A stretch of DNA of 64,000 nt from Methyloceanibacter stevinii (GCF_001723355.1 NZ_LPWE01000010.1:310001-374000), one strand, 5' to 3'; positions 47,642-57,195 are shown, numbered from the stretch's first letter. Notes: generated from the letters alone by a model not told the origin. Numbers and translations: made by a program.

Positions 47642-48526
47642 TCAACTCTTGTCGTGCTTCGGGGGCGCGGTGTCAGGATGCGGGAGCGGCTTGGCTTCGG
47701 CCGCGGTGCCTTTCTCGTCACGCACGCGGAAGAACCAACCCGATGTGGGAATGAGGAAGTAGCCCGGCACAAAGCGGGCGAGCGTCACGACGGCGTGGTT
47801 CAGCCAGCCTTCGATGATGATCCAGTTGCCGTGCTTGAAGCGCCGATAGGACGCTTCGGCCAGGCGCTCCGGCGTCATCCTGGGCAGGTAGCGCGCGTAG
47901 AAGGAGTTCTCAGCGCCGCCCTCTGCATGAATGTCCGTTTCGATCACGCCCGGCGCAACCATGCAAACCCGCACGCCCGTTCCCATGACTTCGTAAGCAA
48001 GCGCCCGGCTCCAGGAGATCATGGCGGCTTTGGTTGCCGCGTAGGTCGCTTGATAGGGCACCGGCATGAACCCTTCGACCGAAGATACGTTCAGCACGCC
48101 TCCGGCTCTGCGTGCGATCATGTCGGGCAGGAAGCGCCGCGTGAGATCCATCACCGAACGCAGATTGAGATCGATCGTCTTGAGCAGCGTGTCCCGGTCC
48201 TGATCCTGGAAATGGCCCGCGGTCATCATGGCCGCGTTGTTCACCAGCGACTCGCAATAGAGACCATTCGCTTGCAGGGCGTCTTCGACCTTGTCGCAGC
48301 CTTCCGGCGTCGCGAGGTCGCACGCAACGGAATAGGCGCCGACATTGTAGGTGGCAGCGATCTGCTGGGCGAGTTCAGCAAGGGCCGGCTCATTGCGCCC
48401 AACAAGAAGGACGGCATGGCTGTTCTTCGCGAACTCCTCTGCCAAAGCGCGACCGATTCCCCGCGTCGCCCCGGTGACGACGGCGACCGGCTTCAATGGC
48501 TGTCGCGTTTTCTTAGCCGAGTCCAT
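47642..48526 (-). CDS. Short-chain dehydrogenase/reductase (SDR)
   Basis: Classical SDR oxidoreductase. The nucleotide-binding motif TGATRGIG is near residues 18-25, NNAAMM follows mid-protein, and the catalytic Ser and Tyr-x3-Lys are in NVSSVEGFMPVPYQATYAATKAAM. A longer C-terminal part with a hydrophobic stretch (WLNHAVVTLARFVPGYFLIP) may associate with membranes. The ATG at 48526 is preferred to a GTG at 48535. Substrate unknown. It converges on the MoxX-like gene. Confidence 0.9.
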   Translation of the reverse strand: MDSAKKTRQPLKPVAVVTGATRGIGRALAEEFAKNSHAVLLVGRNEPALAELAQQIAATYNVGAYSVACDLATPEGCDKVEDALQANGLYCESLVNNAAMMTAGHFQDQDRDTLLKTIDLNLRSVMDLTRRFLPDMIARRAGGVLNVSSVEGFMPVPYQATYAATKAAMISWSRALAYEVMGTGVRVCMVAPGVIETDIHAEGGAENSFYARYLPRMTPERLAEASYRRFKHGNWIIIEGWLNHAVVTLARFVPGYFLIPTSGWFFRVRDEKGTAAEAKPLPHPDTAPPKHDKS

Positions 48527-48749
48527 GCCTGCCACTTATTGTTGCCCGCTCACTTCGCCGTTCTCCCCCGCCGATAAGTCCGCCAATCGGGCGGCAAGCA
48601 ACCACCGAACGCGTCCTGGCGCAAGCGAAGGCTGCGGGCAATTGGTACAACTTCGCTTCGGAACCGGCCGGAGACATGGCATCCTCTGTCCGAACGGGCG
48701 CAGACGCCAAGATTCAAAGAGGCAAGACCGATAGGAGGCGCGGGCCGAA

Positions 48750-49676
48750 ATGGCGGCCGAAGGCACGGCAAAGAAGCCCGATCGGGACACATTCGGCGCC
48801 ATCACGCTCACCAGTCCGGACAAGGTGCTCTATCCCTCGGTTCCGCTGACCAAGCGCGATCTGGCCGAATACGATGTCCGAATCGCGGAAGCCATGCTCC
48901 CTTACGTCGCCAACCGGCCCATCAGTCTCGTGCGCTGTCCTGCGGGACTCGGTGGCCCTCGCTTCTTTCAGCGGCACGCAACGAAGGGAATGTCCGAGGC
49001 GATCAAGCAGGTGGATGTTCCCAGCGGCGAGACCGACCAGCCGTATCTCTATATCGACAATGAGGATGGCCTGTTTGCGCTGACGCAAATCGGGACGCTG
49101 GAGATTCACGATTGGGGCGTCACCGTCGAGAAGCTCGAAACGCCGGATCGGCTCGTGTTCGATCTCGACCCGGACGAGGACCTGGGGTTCGACGTTCTGA
49201 GAGAGGCTGCAAGGCACGTGCGCGATTTTCTCGCCGAGCTCGGCCTGACAAGTTTTCTCAAGGCAACGGGCGGCAAAGGCGTGCATGTCGTCGCGCCGCT
49301 GACCCCCAAGGCCGATTGGCCGGCGGTGAAGGCCTTCGCGCGCGCGGTCGCCGACGCGCTCGTGGCGGAGGTGCCGGATCGCTATACGGCGAACCCGCTC
49401 AAGCGCACCCGCACCGGCAAGATTTTCATCGACTATCTACGCAACGGCCGGGGCAGTTCGGCGATCTGCAACTACTCGCCGCGTGCCAAAGCCGGCGCGC
49501 CCGTGGCGACGCCGTTGCGCTGGGACGAGCTGGCCGGCCTCAAGAGCGGCGCGCCTTACTCGGTCAAGACGCTGCCCCGCCGCCTGTCCCAGCTGAAATC
49601 CGACCCTTGGAAGGGCTATTTCACCACACGGCAGTCGATGACAGCCCGCGCCCGCAAGGCGCTCGGACTCAATTGA
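48750..49676 (+). CDS. Stand-alone LigD-type polymerase domain protein (NHEJ primase-polymerase)
   Basis: An archaeo-eukaryotic primase-type polymerase like the LigD POL domain. It begins with LTSPDKVLYPSVPLTKRDLAEYD. The catalytic pair is D138-x-D140 in FDLDPDE, followed by KATGGKGVHVVAPL and FIDYLRNGRGSSAICNYSPRA. The length of 308 residues covers only the POL domain: there is no ATP-dependent ligase or phosphoesterase part, and no ku gene in the window. It may extend or fill ends in NHEJ with partners encoded elsewhere. Confidence 0.88.
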   Translation: MAAEGTAKKPDRDTFGAITLTSPDKVLYPSVPLTKRDLAEYDVRIAEAMLPYVANRPISLVRCPAGLGGPRFFQRHATKGMSEAIKQVDVPSGETDQPYLYIDNEDGLFALTQIGTLEIHDWGVTVEKLETPDRLVFDLDPDEDLGFDVLREAARHVRDFLAELGLTSFLKATGGKGVHVVAPLTPKADWPAVKAFARAVADALVAEVPDRYTANPLKRTRTGKIFIDYLRNGRGSSAICNYSPRAKAGAPVATPLRWDELAGLKSGAPYSVKTLPRRLSQLKSDPWKGYFTTRQSMTARARKALGLN

Positions 49677-49771
49677 CGGCTGAATTCCGGCCGTTCTGAA
49701 GACCAGACCGGGGATCAGTCAGGGCCTCGCATTGAAGAATTCTTCACAAACTTGGCCCCAAAGTCGTGCGC

Positions 49772-50586
49772 ATGTTGGGGGCTCGTATTGCGTATCCGGC
49801 CGCCGCGCTGGCAGCGGCTGTCTTTCTCAGTTCATGCGGCGGAGGCGGTATTCCGAACGACACGCGCGCGGAATGGCGCGACCGTGCCGAGGCACAATGC
49901 ATGGCGTCGGGCCAAGTGCGCGCGTCTTCTTACGTGACGCAGGCCTCGTCGATCCGCGGCCGCAGCGCCTGCGGCATTTTGGCTCCGCTAAGGGTCTCGG
50001 CGGCGCTCGGCGGCCGTGTCCGCGTCACGCCGACCGCGACCATCGGCTGTCCGATGACGGCGGCGCTGGATCGCTGGCTCAACAATTCCGTACAGCGTGC
50101 CGCCATGCGCCAGTTCCGGCAGCCCGTGGTCGAGATCAAGCAGATCTCCGCCTATAGCTGCCGCGGCCGAAACAGCAAATCGACCGGCAAGCTGTCCGAG
50201 CACGCCTTCGGCAACGCTTGGACATCGCCGGATTCACGCTCGCGGACGGGCGGACCATCACGGTCGTCAAGGGCTGGTGGCGCGGCACGCGAGCCGAAAA
50301 AGCGTTCCTGCGCGAGGCTTTCGCCGGCGCCTGCCGCGAGTTCTTCACGGTTCTCGGGCCGGGCAGCGACCGCGCCCACTACAACCACTTCCACGTGGAC
50401 CTGCTCATCACCAACGTATCGAAGGGTGGCGGCCACTACTGCCGGCCGCAGCCGAAGCAAGGCCTGTTCGCGGCGGCCGACGACACGTCGCCGGTCTCGA
50501 CGGCGTCGGTCAAGCCGATCCCCTTCACCGGAACGACCGAGGCGGACCAGCAGATGCCGGCGTACACGCTGGGGCCTGCCCACTAG
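49772..50586 (+). CDS. Extensin-like lipoprotein, frameshifted in this sequence
   Basis: Extensin-like C-terminal family (peptidase M15-like fold). The ATG at 49772 (or GTG 49766) starts a lipoprotein signal with lipobox LSSC and a GGGG linker. CGILAPLRVSAALGGRV and LSEHAFGNA follow in the first frame. One base is missing near 50212-50222. The second frame continues LDIAGFTLADGRTITVV, ending with HYNHFHVDL, so the SEHxxGxALD and HxHVD metal-site motifs come from the two frames. A peptidoglycan-related role is possible but unproven. Confidence 0.82.
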
Positions 50587-50735
50587 GGGGAGAAAACAGC
50601 CGACTGTGGCTCATCCGCAACTTCGCAGACGCACCATTGGGGTATGATCAGTTCGGGGAAGAATCGCACCAGGAACGCTTTAACCAAGGCGTAAGCCCTT
50701 GTTTTTCCTTGGGCTTCGTTCGATCGGAGGACGCG

Positions 50736-50957
50736 ATGGCAGCCGAATCGTTGGTGCAAATGCTCGAGGAAATCGCCGTAGGGCTGAAATCGGGCGACGA
50801 GGAAGTCTATGGCTGGCTTCGGGATCAACTCAAAGAGTGCGGCGGCAGCGAAGTGTCCGTCGAACTGGCTATGGGTGTGATCGCCAGGCTCCTGCCGGAA
50901 GAAGCTCAAGGCAGCATAGAACTCGCCGAGCACTATAACCGCCGCTGGGCCCACTAG
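50736..50957 (+). CDS. Small hypothetical protein
   Basis: A 73-residue acidic, helical protein starting MAAESLVQMLEEIAVGLKSGDEEVYGWL. A CGGAGG ribosome site lies five bases upstream of the ATG. No signal peptide or known motif. The frame is also open upstream but that part is antisense-like. It converges on cobC with a 21-base gap. Function unknown. Confidence 0.6.
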   Translation: MAAESLVQMLEEIAVGLKSGDEEVYGWLRDQLKECGGSEVSVELAMGVIARLLPEEAQGSIELAEHYNRRWAH

Positions 50958-50978
50958 GGCGCTCCCGCGGAAGGCCCC

Positions 50979-52040
50979 CTAAGACGGGGATTTGAGCGCG
51001 CCGCTCAGGCGTTGCCACTCTACTTCTTTTCCCGGAAGACCGAATCGCAAGAGTTGCGGGTTCTCACCGAACCGGCGCACGAAGATGCCTGCCTCGCCGA
51101 GCGTTGTGAAAACCGCCTGCGCGCGCGGGCTGCTGACGAGGCAGAAGAGATCCGTGCGGCCTACCGGTGTCAGTCCGGCCGTGCGCAGCAATGTCTCCAG
51201 CCGCTCCGATGCGGCTCTCAGTGTCATTCGGGTGCCGTCTATCCAAGCCCGGTCGGCGAGCGCCGCGGCGCCAATGGACAGCGCCGGCCCGGAAGCCGGC
51301 CACGGACCGAGCCGGGCGCGAAGCCGTTCGGCCAGGGAACGGTTCGTCAGCGCAAAACTGAGACGCAAGCCAGCAAGACCGAAGAACTTGCCGAACGAGC
51401 GCAAGACGGCGATGGGGGCTTGTTCGATGCGGTCCGAGACGCTGGCGGCTTCGGGGCCGACATCCACGAAGGCCTCATCCACCACCAGAATGCCGCCGCT
51501 CGTCCTCTGCCCTTCAGCCAGGTTCAACAGGTCGTCTTTGGACGTCACGCGCCCATCGGGATTGTTGGGATTGACCACCACGGCCAGCGAGGCGCCGCCG
51601 AGGTCGGCGAGGCTCCCGACAGTCGTCACTTCATGCCCTGCCAGCGCCGCCACGCGCGCATGTTCCGCATAGGTTGGTCCCAAGATCGCAGCGGACCCTT
51701 GCGGCATGAGATCGGCGATCAGCGCCATCAGGATCTGGCTTCCCGGCGCGGCCACCACGTTTTGCGCCGACGGCGCGCCGTAGAAGGCCGCGGCCAGTTC
51801 CAGGAGATGCGCGAGCGCCGCGGGTTCGGGGAGCCGCGCAAAATCTTCTTCGCCCAGAGCCGCGATAGGATAGGGATGAGGGTTGATGCCGGTCGACAGG
51901 TCGACGATTGGCAGAGGCGCATTGGGAAACCGCGCACGCGCTGCGGCGAGATCGCCGCCGTGCAACAACGAAGCGTGGGTTTCGCCCGCGGCATTTGCGG
52001 TTTTGAGGCCATTGAGTGGGGATGGATCAGGTGACGTCAT
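50979..52040 (-). CDS. cobC: Threonine-phosphate decarboxylase CobC (cobalamin aminopropanol arm)
   Basis: PLP-dependent class I aminotransferase-fold enzyme that makes the aminopropanol phosphate linker of cobalamin. The N-terminal HGGDLAAAR and STGINPHPYP motifs are typical, as are NPNNPDGRV and the PLP-lysine motif SFGKFFGLAGLRLSFAL. 353 residues. Its ATG shares two bases with the ATG of cbiB on the other strand (CATG at 52038-52041), so the two genes start back to back with no spacer. Confidence 0.92.
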   Translation of the reverse strand: MTSPDPSPLNGLKTANAAGETHASLLHGGDLAAARARFPNAPLPIVDLSTGINPHPYPIAALGEEDFARLPEPAALAHLLELAAAFYGAPSAQNVVAAPGSQILMALIADLMPQGSAAILGPTYAEHARVAALAGHEVTTVGSLADLGGASLAVVVNPNNPDGRVTSKDDLLNLAEGQRTSGGILVVDEAFVDVGPEAASVSDRIEQAPIAVLRSFGKFFGLAGLRLSFALTNRSLAERLRARLGPWPASGPALSIGAAALADRAWIDGTRMTLRAASERLETLLRTAGLTPVGRTDLFCLVSSPRAQAVFTTLGEAGIFVRRFGENPQLLRFGLPGKEVEWQRLSGALKSPS

Positions 52041-53015
52041 GGCAGCACCGCTAGCGCTTCTTGCGATGCTCGTCGAGCTTGCCGTCGGCTATCCGGCCTG
52101 GCTCGCAACACGCATAGGCCATCCCGTGACCTGGATGGGGCGTTTGATCGGCTGGCTGGATACGCGGCTCAACGATCCCGCGGCGGACGGCGAGGCGCGA
52201 CGGCGTGCGGGCCTCATAGCGCTCGTGCTCCTGCTGCTGATTGTCGGCGCCAGCGCGTTTCTTCTCGAGATCGCACTGCCGATGCTGCCCTTCGGCCTCT
52301 TCTTCACCGCGCTCGCGGCGAGCACGCTGATCGCGCAGCGCAGTCTCTATAGTCATGTGGCGGCCGTGGCCGAGGCGCTCGAGAGCGGGGCGCTGGAGGA
52401 CGCACGAAATGCCGTCTCGCAGATCGTCGGCCGCGATACGACTGAGCTCGATGAAGCTGGTATCGCGCGCGCGGCCATCGAAAGTCTCGCCGAGAATTTT
52501 TCCGACGGCGTCGTGTCGCCCGTGATTTGGCTGGGCCTTGCCGGCCTCACGGGCGGAGCGCTCTACAAGGCCGTCAACACCGCCGACAGCATGATCGGCC
52601 ATCGCTCGGCGCGCTATGCGGATTTCGGACGCGCATCCGCTCTGCTCGACGATGTGGTCAATCTGCCGGGCGCGCGCCTTTCCGGGCTGTTGCTCGTCGG
52701 CGCGGCGTCCATGGCGAAGGAGGCGTCCCCAAAGGAAGCCTGGAATACGATGCGGCGCGATGCGGCCAAGCACGCCTCCCCTAATGCCGGTTACCCGGAA
52801 GCCGCCATGGCGGGGGCGCTCGGTGTGGCCTTGGGGGGCCCGCGCACCTACGCCGGATCGAGAAACGATGGCCCTTGGCTCGGCGATGGCCGGCGTACGG
52901 CCACGGCAACCGACATTCGCGCCGCGCTTCGGCTTTCGCCCGTGCCGACGGCCTGTTGATCGCACTTGTGGCGATCGCGGCCGCGCTCAGCATGATCCTC
53001 AGCGCGACAATGTAA
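52039..53015 (+). CDS. cobD: Adenosylcobinamide-phosphate synthase CbiB/CobD, frameshifted in this sequence
   Basis: Membrane enzyme that attaches aminopropanol (phosphate) to adenosylcobyric acid. Several helices, and the family motifs [69 protein letters not shown] and [19 protein letters not shown]. The frame as read stops at 52959. Restoring one base near 52928-52945 continues into [21 protein letters not shown], the expected C-terminal helix, ending at 53015. Named CobD in the aerobic pathway nomenclature. It overlaps cobQ (opposite strand) by 17 bases. Confidence 0.88.
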
Positions 53016-54459
53016 GAAGACGGTCGATGTCGACATGGTCCTCCAAATGGGCGGCAAGGTCGTCCAGAACGGCGTCGACCTGTTCATCGTAGTGGACCTG
53101 CGAGGGGCCTGCAGCAAATCGAGCGAGCCATGCCGCGCGCTGCCGGTCGTCCGCGAAGAGCCCGTGCACGTACGTACCGTAAACTTGGCGATCGGCCGAT
53201 ATCGCGCCATCTTGGAACCCCGTGTCGAGACGGGCGAAGGGTCGCCCGCAATCGGGGCCCTTCGTGCGGCCCATGTGCATTTCGTAGCCCTCGAAAGGGA
53301 CCCCGTCGAAGGTGTGGCCGGACGCCGGCTCGAGGCGCTTATCTCCCGAGAGCGTCGTCTCGATATCGAGGAGGCCCAAGCCTTCGGCTTCTCCCGGCGC
53401 CCCTTCGATCCCCTCCGGATCGCGCAGGACCCGCCCCAGCATCTGATAACCGCCGCAAAGCCCGAGCACCGACCCGCCCCGGCGCAGATGAGCCTCGATA
53501 TCGATGTCGAACCCGGCGTCGCGAAGAACGCGCAAGTCGGACAGCGTCGCTTTCGAGCCCGGTAGGATGACAAGCTGCGCATCCCCTGGCAGCGCCTCGC
53601 CAGGCCGTATACGGACGACTTCGACGGCCGGCTCGGCGGCGAGCGGATCGAGGTCGTCGAAATTGGCGATATGGGGTAGCACCGGCACGGCTACCTTCAG
53701 CGTCGCATCCGTCTTGGCCGCCTGTTGCTGCTCGAGCGCCAGAGCGTCTTCGGCCGGCAGGGCTCTTGCGCCCGCGAAAAATGGAATGAGGCCGAGCGGC
53801 TCCCAGCCGGTCTCTCTTGCGATGCGCACCATGCCGTCCGCGAACAGAGACGGGTCGCCTCTGAACTTGTTGACGAGGAACCCGCGGATCATCGCGGCAT
53901 CGTCGGGGGCGAGCACGGCCTTGGTCCCCACGAGACTGGCGATGACGCCGCCCCGGTCGATGTCGCCGATGAGAACGACCGGCACGTCAGCCTCACGCGC
54001 AAAGCCCATATTGGCGATGTCGTTTGCGCGGAGATTGACTTCGGAGGCGCTGCCCGCCCCTTCCACCAGAACGATGTCCGCCTCGTCCTTGAGAAGGGCG
54101 AAGCTATCCTGCACCGCGTCCATGAGCTCGGGCTTGAGCGCTTGGTAGTCCGCGGCCTTGGCCTTTCCGTAAACCTGGCCGCGCACGATGATCTGCGCGC
54201 CGACCTCGCTTTGCGGCTTGAGCAGAACCGGGTTCATTGTGACGCTTGGGGTCTCGCGGGCCGCGCGCGCTTGCAGCGCTTGTGCCCGCCCGATCTCACC
54301 CCCATCGAGGGTGACGGCCGCATTGTTCGACATGTTTTGCGGCTTGAAGGGCAAGACCTTCAGTCCACGGGACACGAGTGCGCGCGCCAGCCCGGCCACG
54401 ATCAGGGACTTGCCCACATCGGAGCCCGTGCCCTGAAACATGAGCGCGCGGGCGGTCAT
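52999..54459 (-). CDS. cobQ: Cobyric acid synthase CobQ
   Basis: Amidates four side chains of adenosylcobyrinic acid a,c-diamide using glutamine. The N-terminal dethiobiotin-synthetase-like domain begins [22 protein letters not shown] (P-loop) with [13 protein letters not shown]. The C-terminal glutamine amidotransferase has the nucleophile Cys in [11 protein letters not shown] and His in YGTYVHGLF. The ATG at 54459 gives 486 residues, normal length. It is the last gene of the leftward hupE-cobP-cobO-cobQ block, two bases after cobO. Confidence 0.95.
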   Translation of the reverse strand: MTARALMFQGTGSDVGKSLIVAGLARALVSRGLKVLPFKPQNMSNNAAVTLDGGEIGRAQALQARAARETPSVTMNPVLLKPQSEVGAQIIVRGQVYGKAKAADYQALKPELMDAVQDSFALLKDEADIVLVEGAGSASEVNLRANDIANMGFAREADVPVVLIGDIDRGGVIASLVGTKAVLAPDDAAMIRGFLVNKFRGDPSLFADGMVRIARETGWEPLGLIPFFAGARALPAEDALALEQQQAAKTDATLKVAVPVLPHIANFDDLDPLAAEPAVEVVRIRPGEALPGDAQLVILPGSKATLSDLRVLRDAGFDIDIEAHLRRGGSVLGLCGGYQMLGRVLRDPEGIEGAPGEAEGLGLLDIETTLSGDKRLEPASGHTFDGVPFEGYEMHMGRTKGPDCGRPFARLDTGFQDGAISADRQVYGTYVHGLFADDRQRAAWLARFAAGPSQVHYDEQVDAVLDDLAAHLEDHVDIDRLLTLSR

Positions 54460-54461
54460 CG

Positions 54462-55079
54462 CTAGAATTCGATGCCGGCTTGCGCCTTCACCCCGGCGGC
54501 GAAATGGTGCTTCACCAGCGTCATGTCCGTGACGAGGTCCGCGGCTTCGATCAGTGCCGGTTTGGCGTTGCGCCCCGTCACGATCACATGGAGGTCCGGG
54601 CGTCGCGCCTTCAGCGTGGCCACGACTTCGTCGAACGGCAGATAGTCGTAGCGCAGGGCGATGTTCAGCTCGTCGAGAATGACGAGGCCGAAGCTGGGGT
54701 CGTCCATCAGCTCGACCGCCTTGGCCCAAGCACGCTCCGCCGCGGCGATATCGCGTTCCAGATCCTGGGTCTCCCAGGTGAAGCCTTCGCCCATGGAATA
54801 CCAGGCGACCTGATCGCCGAAACGCTCAAGCGCATCGCGCTCCGCCGTGTGCCAGGCGCCCTTGACGAACTGCACGATGCCGACGCGTTTGCCCCGGCCG
54901 ATCATGCGTAAGGCAAGACCGAAAGCCGCCGTCGACTTGCCCTTGCCCGTTCCGGTGTGAACGATCAGGAGGCCCTTCTCGACGGTCTTCTCGGCAACTT
55001 CGGCATCCTGCGCCTTTTTGCGGTTCGCCATCTTGGCGCGATGGCGCTCAAGGTCTTTTTCATCGACCGACTTGGTCAT
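54462..55079 (-). CDS. cobO: Cob(I)yrinic acid a,c-diamide adenosyltransferase CobO
   Basis: Transfers the adenosyl group of ATP to the corrinoid cobalt. P-loop [18 protein letters not shown] is followed by [31 protein letters not shown] and [23 protein letters not shown], all of the BtuR/CobO family. The N-terminus is charged ([20 protein letters not shown]), as in alphaproteobacterial forms. 205 residues. Its start overlaps the cobP stop by four bases. Confidence 0.95.
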   Translation of the reverse strand: MTKSVDEKDLERHRAKMANRKKAQDAEVAEKTVEKGLLIVHTGTGKGKSTAAFGLALRMIGRGKRVGIVQFVKGAWHTAERDALERFGDQVAWYSMGEGFTWETQDLERDIAAAERAWAKAVELMDDPSFGLVILDELNIALRYDYLPFDEVVATLKARRPDLHVIVTGRNAKPALIEAADLVTDMTLVKHHFAAGVKAQAGIEF

Positions 55080-55612
55080 GTGCTTCCTTTCACCACGAGA
55101 GGTTGCCCGGCGACCACGAAGATCACCCGGCTGGCGATGGCGGCAACGCGCTGGTTGAGACGCCCTTGCGCGTCCCGGAACGCGCGCCCCAGCGGCGTTT
55201 CCGGCACCAGCCCCAGACCCACTTCGTTCGAGACGAGCACGGTGGCGCTCTCGCGGGCGTGCAAAGCCTGCTCCAGTTCCGTCATCGCGTGTTCGATATC
55301 GTAGGGACCGTGCATGATATTGGAGAGCCACAAGGTCAAACAGTCCACCAGCACGACGGCTCCCTTGGGTGCCGCGCCTATGGCGTCGTGCAGATCGTGG
55401 GGCGCCTCGAGAGTCTGCCAACCGGCTTCACGCTGGGCCCGGTGCTCGGCGATACGCACCGCCATCTCGTCGTCATGCGCTTCGGCCGTGGCGATATAGA
55501 CCCATGGGCGGGGCAGACTGGTGACGAAGCTCTCGGCGAAACGGCTCTTTCCGGAGCGGGCGCCCCCGAGGACGAAGGTGATCCCCTCGTCCTCGAGATC
55601 GGTACCTGACAT
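55076..55612 (-). CDS. cobP: Adenosylcobinamide kinase / guanylyltransferase CobP (CobU)
   Basis: Bifunctional enzyme of the nucleotide-loop assembly: phosphorylates and then guanylates adenosylcobinamide. P-loop VLGGARSGKSRFAE near the N-terminus, IATAEAHDDEMAVRIAEHRAQR with the guanylated His, VVLVDCLTLWLSN, and VSNEVGLGLVPETPLGRAFRD. The ATG at 55612 gives 178 residues, as expected. It follows the hupE-like gene by seven bases. Confidence 0.94.
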   Translation of the reverse strand: MSGTDLEDEGITFVLGGARSGKSRFAESFVTSLPRPWVYIATAEAHDDEMAVRIAEHRAQREAGWQTLEAPHDLHDAIGAAPKGAVVLVDCLTLWLSNIMHGPYDIEHAMTELEQALHARESATVLVSNEVGLGLVPETPLGRAFRDAQGRLNQRVAAIASRVIFVVAGQPLVVKGST

Positions 55613-55619
55613 TGAACCG

Positions 55620-56249
55620 CTATGCGCTGGGGATGATCTGCCCGAGCAGCGTCGCAAGACCGATGCCGACGACCACGGCGCCGGCCAGACGGGGCGCAAT
55701 GGCCGAGACGGACGGGGAGCGCATGCGGAAGAGCATGGCGACACCGACGCTAAGCGCGCTCTGGATGATCACGAGACCGAGCAGATAGGCCACAAGCGGC
55801 GTCGACTCCGCCCCGAAGATCGACTCGCCATAGGCATAGCCATGAGCCAGGCCGGCAATGCCGAACAGCACCGTCCAGGCGGCCAGCGGAAGGGCGCGGC
55901 CACCGGCAAGCACAACGCCGGCAATTACCACGGACAGAGCCACGATCAGTTCGGCGCCGGGCATCTGGAACCCGCCGACATGGATGCCGACACCGATGGC
56001 TGATGCCCCGACGAAGAGAACGGGCAGGCCGAGATTGAGACCGCCGACGCCAACCGCAACACCCACGGCGATGAGAAAGGCGAGATGGTCAAGCCCGATC
56101 ACAGGGTGAGCGAGGCCGGAAAGGAAGCCTTGGGCGAAGGTCGACGGCAAGACGCCGCCCATCGCGTGATGCGCCGAGGCCGGCGCTGCGGTGAGCACAA
56201 GCGCGGCGAGCGCCAAAAACGCGGTGCGCTGGAGTGAAGAACGGGTCAT
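55620..56249 (-). CDS. HupE/UreJ-family membrane protein, probable cobalt transporter
   Basis: A 209-residue membrane protein with a signal-like N-terminus ending in ASAHHAMGG and about six helices. The family motif HPVIGLDHLAFLIAVGVAVG carries the metal-binding H-x5-DH pattern, and GIAGLAHGYAYGES a second His. HupE/UreJ proteins carry nickel or cobalt. A cobalamin riboswitch lies directly upstream and cob genes directly downstream, so cobalt uptake is the likely job here, not hydrogenase maturation. Confidence 0.85.
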   Translation of the reverse strand: MTRSSLQRTAFLALAALVLTAAPASAHHAMGGVLPSTFAQGFLSGLAHPVIGLDHLAFLIAVGVAVGVGGLNLGLPVLFVGASAIGVGIHVGGFQMPGAELIVALSVVIAGVVLAGGRALPLAAWTVLFGIAGLAHGYAYGESIFGAESTPLVAYLLGLVIIQSALSVGVAMLFRMRSPSVSAIAPRLAGAVVVGIGLATLLGQIIPSA

Positions 56250-56289
56250 ATGATCCCCCTTGCGCCCTCCACCCGAGGGCGCGGTTCAA

Positions 56290-56469
56290 GGTTTGCGCCG
56301 CGGCAGGTTTCCTGGCTTCGCGGGTCTGCGCATCCCCTCCACCTTCCCGGAGCGGTGGCTCCAGTGGCCTGAGGAGGGGCGCTCTCCGCTTACAGTTGCG
56401 GGGGCAGCCACGGAATTGGGTAATGACCCTCACCGTATTCCCTTCTTGTATCCGCCTCATGCGGAAACC
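56290..56469 (-). promoter_or_regulatory. Cobalamin riboswitch controlling hupE-cobP-cobO-cobQ
   Basis: Read on the minus strand, conserved B12-aptamer blocks occur in order: GGGAATACGGTG, CTGCCCCCGCAACTGTAAGCG, GGCCACTGG, then GACCCGCGAAGCCAGGAAAC and CTGCC. The core is followed 40 bases later by the hupE start. The outer stem is weaker than in the partner riboswitch. Confidence 0.93.
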
Positions 56470-56556
56470 ATCGGCGCCCCGACTATAGCGACGTTCGCAT
56501 GCGCCGCAACCAAGCTCGTGACGCCGTGTGGGGGTAGGGCGGCTGAGTTAGGGGGG

Positions 56557-56727
56557 CTATTGACGGCAGTCGCCGTCTCTTTCCTTTGACCGGCACTCGT
56601 TGTGAAGCTCTCCCGACTTTGGCCGGCCGGATGTGGTGACCTCGTCATAGTCGCTTGTCGGCCATTGCGAGCAGTTCCTGCACCAGTGCCAGGTATCGCT
56701 CCCCTTCCTCTTCCGGTAGGTGGGCAT
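56557..56727 (-). CDS. Small cysteine-containing conserved hypothetical protein
   Basis: A 56-residue protein beginning MPTYRKRKGSDTWHWCRNCSQWP. CxxC (WCRNC) plus two later cysteines (NECRSKERDGDC) make a possible zinc site. From memory, similar short proteins occur in many Alphaproteobacteria. An ATG five codons upstream (56742) is possible. It lies between the two divergent cobalamin riboswitches but reads away from the right-hand one. Function unknown. Confidence 0.6.
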   Translation of the reverse strand: MPTYRKRKGSDTWHWCRNCSQWPTSDYDEVTTSGRPKSGELHNECRSKERDGDCRQ

Positions 56728-56873
56728 GCGGGCATCCTCCATAGGTTGTTTATGGTGGCATAATACTCGTATTACGTGCTTTTCTCAACACGGCGACCCA
56801 AGGGTGAACTAGGCAAGGGCGAGCGGGGCAAGGCCCGCATTGACAAACACACGCCCGGAGCCCTTATGTGCCT

Positions 56874-57075
56874 GATCGACGGTTGCTCATTTCGAGCGAA
56901 CAGGGAACGCGGTATGGGGATGTCCCAAATCCGCGGCTGCCCCCGCAACTGTAAGCGGCGAGCCCACGGAACGGTTTCGATACCGGTCTTGGGCGCCCGA
57001 GCCATCGCCACTGGGGTCGACCCGGGAAGGCGGCGAAGGGAGAGACCCGCGAAGCCAGGAGACCTGCCGTCGATC
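56874..57075 (+). promoter_or_regulatory. Cobalamin riboswitch controlling the DUF1636-cobW-cobN-cobG-cobH-cobI block
   Basis: A perfect 9-bp outer stem (GATCGACGG 56874-56882 with CCGTCGATC 57067-57075) encloses the B12-aptamer blocks: GGGAACGCGG, GCTGCCCCCGCAACTGTAAG, GCCACTGGG, GACCCGCGAAGCCAGGAGAC. Its core nearly matches that of the left riboswitch. The expression platform lies in the 120 bases before the DUF1636 gene. Confidence 0.95.
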
Positions 57076-57195
57076 TAGTCGTCAGCCGGGCGGGGTGCCT
57101 CTGCGACGGTTGGATCTTCGTCCGGCCCGAATCTGGGCCGACTTGCACCCTGTCTGCTGTGGCTTTCGCTTGAGATCGCCGAGGGATTTATCAGG

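Noticed and set aside
55620-56249. HupE-like gene as sign of a hydrogenase or urease cluster
   Set aside because: No hydrogenase or urease genes are near; the riboswitch and cob neighbours point to cobalt.
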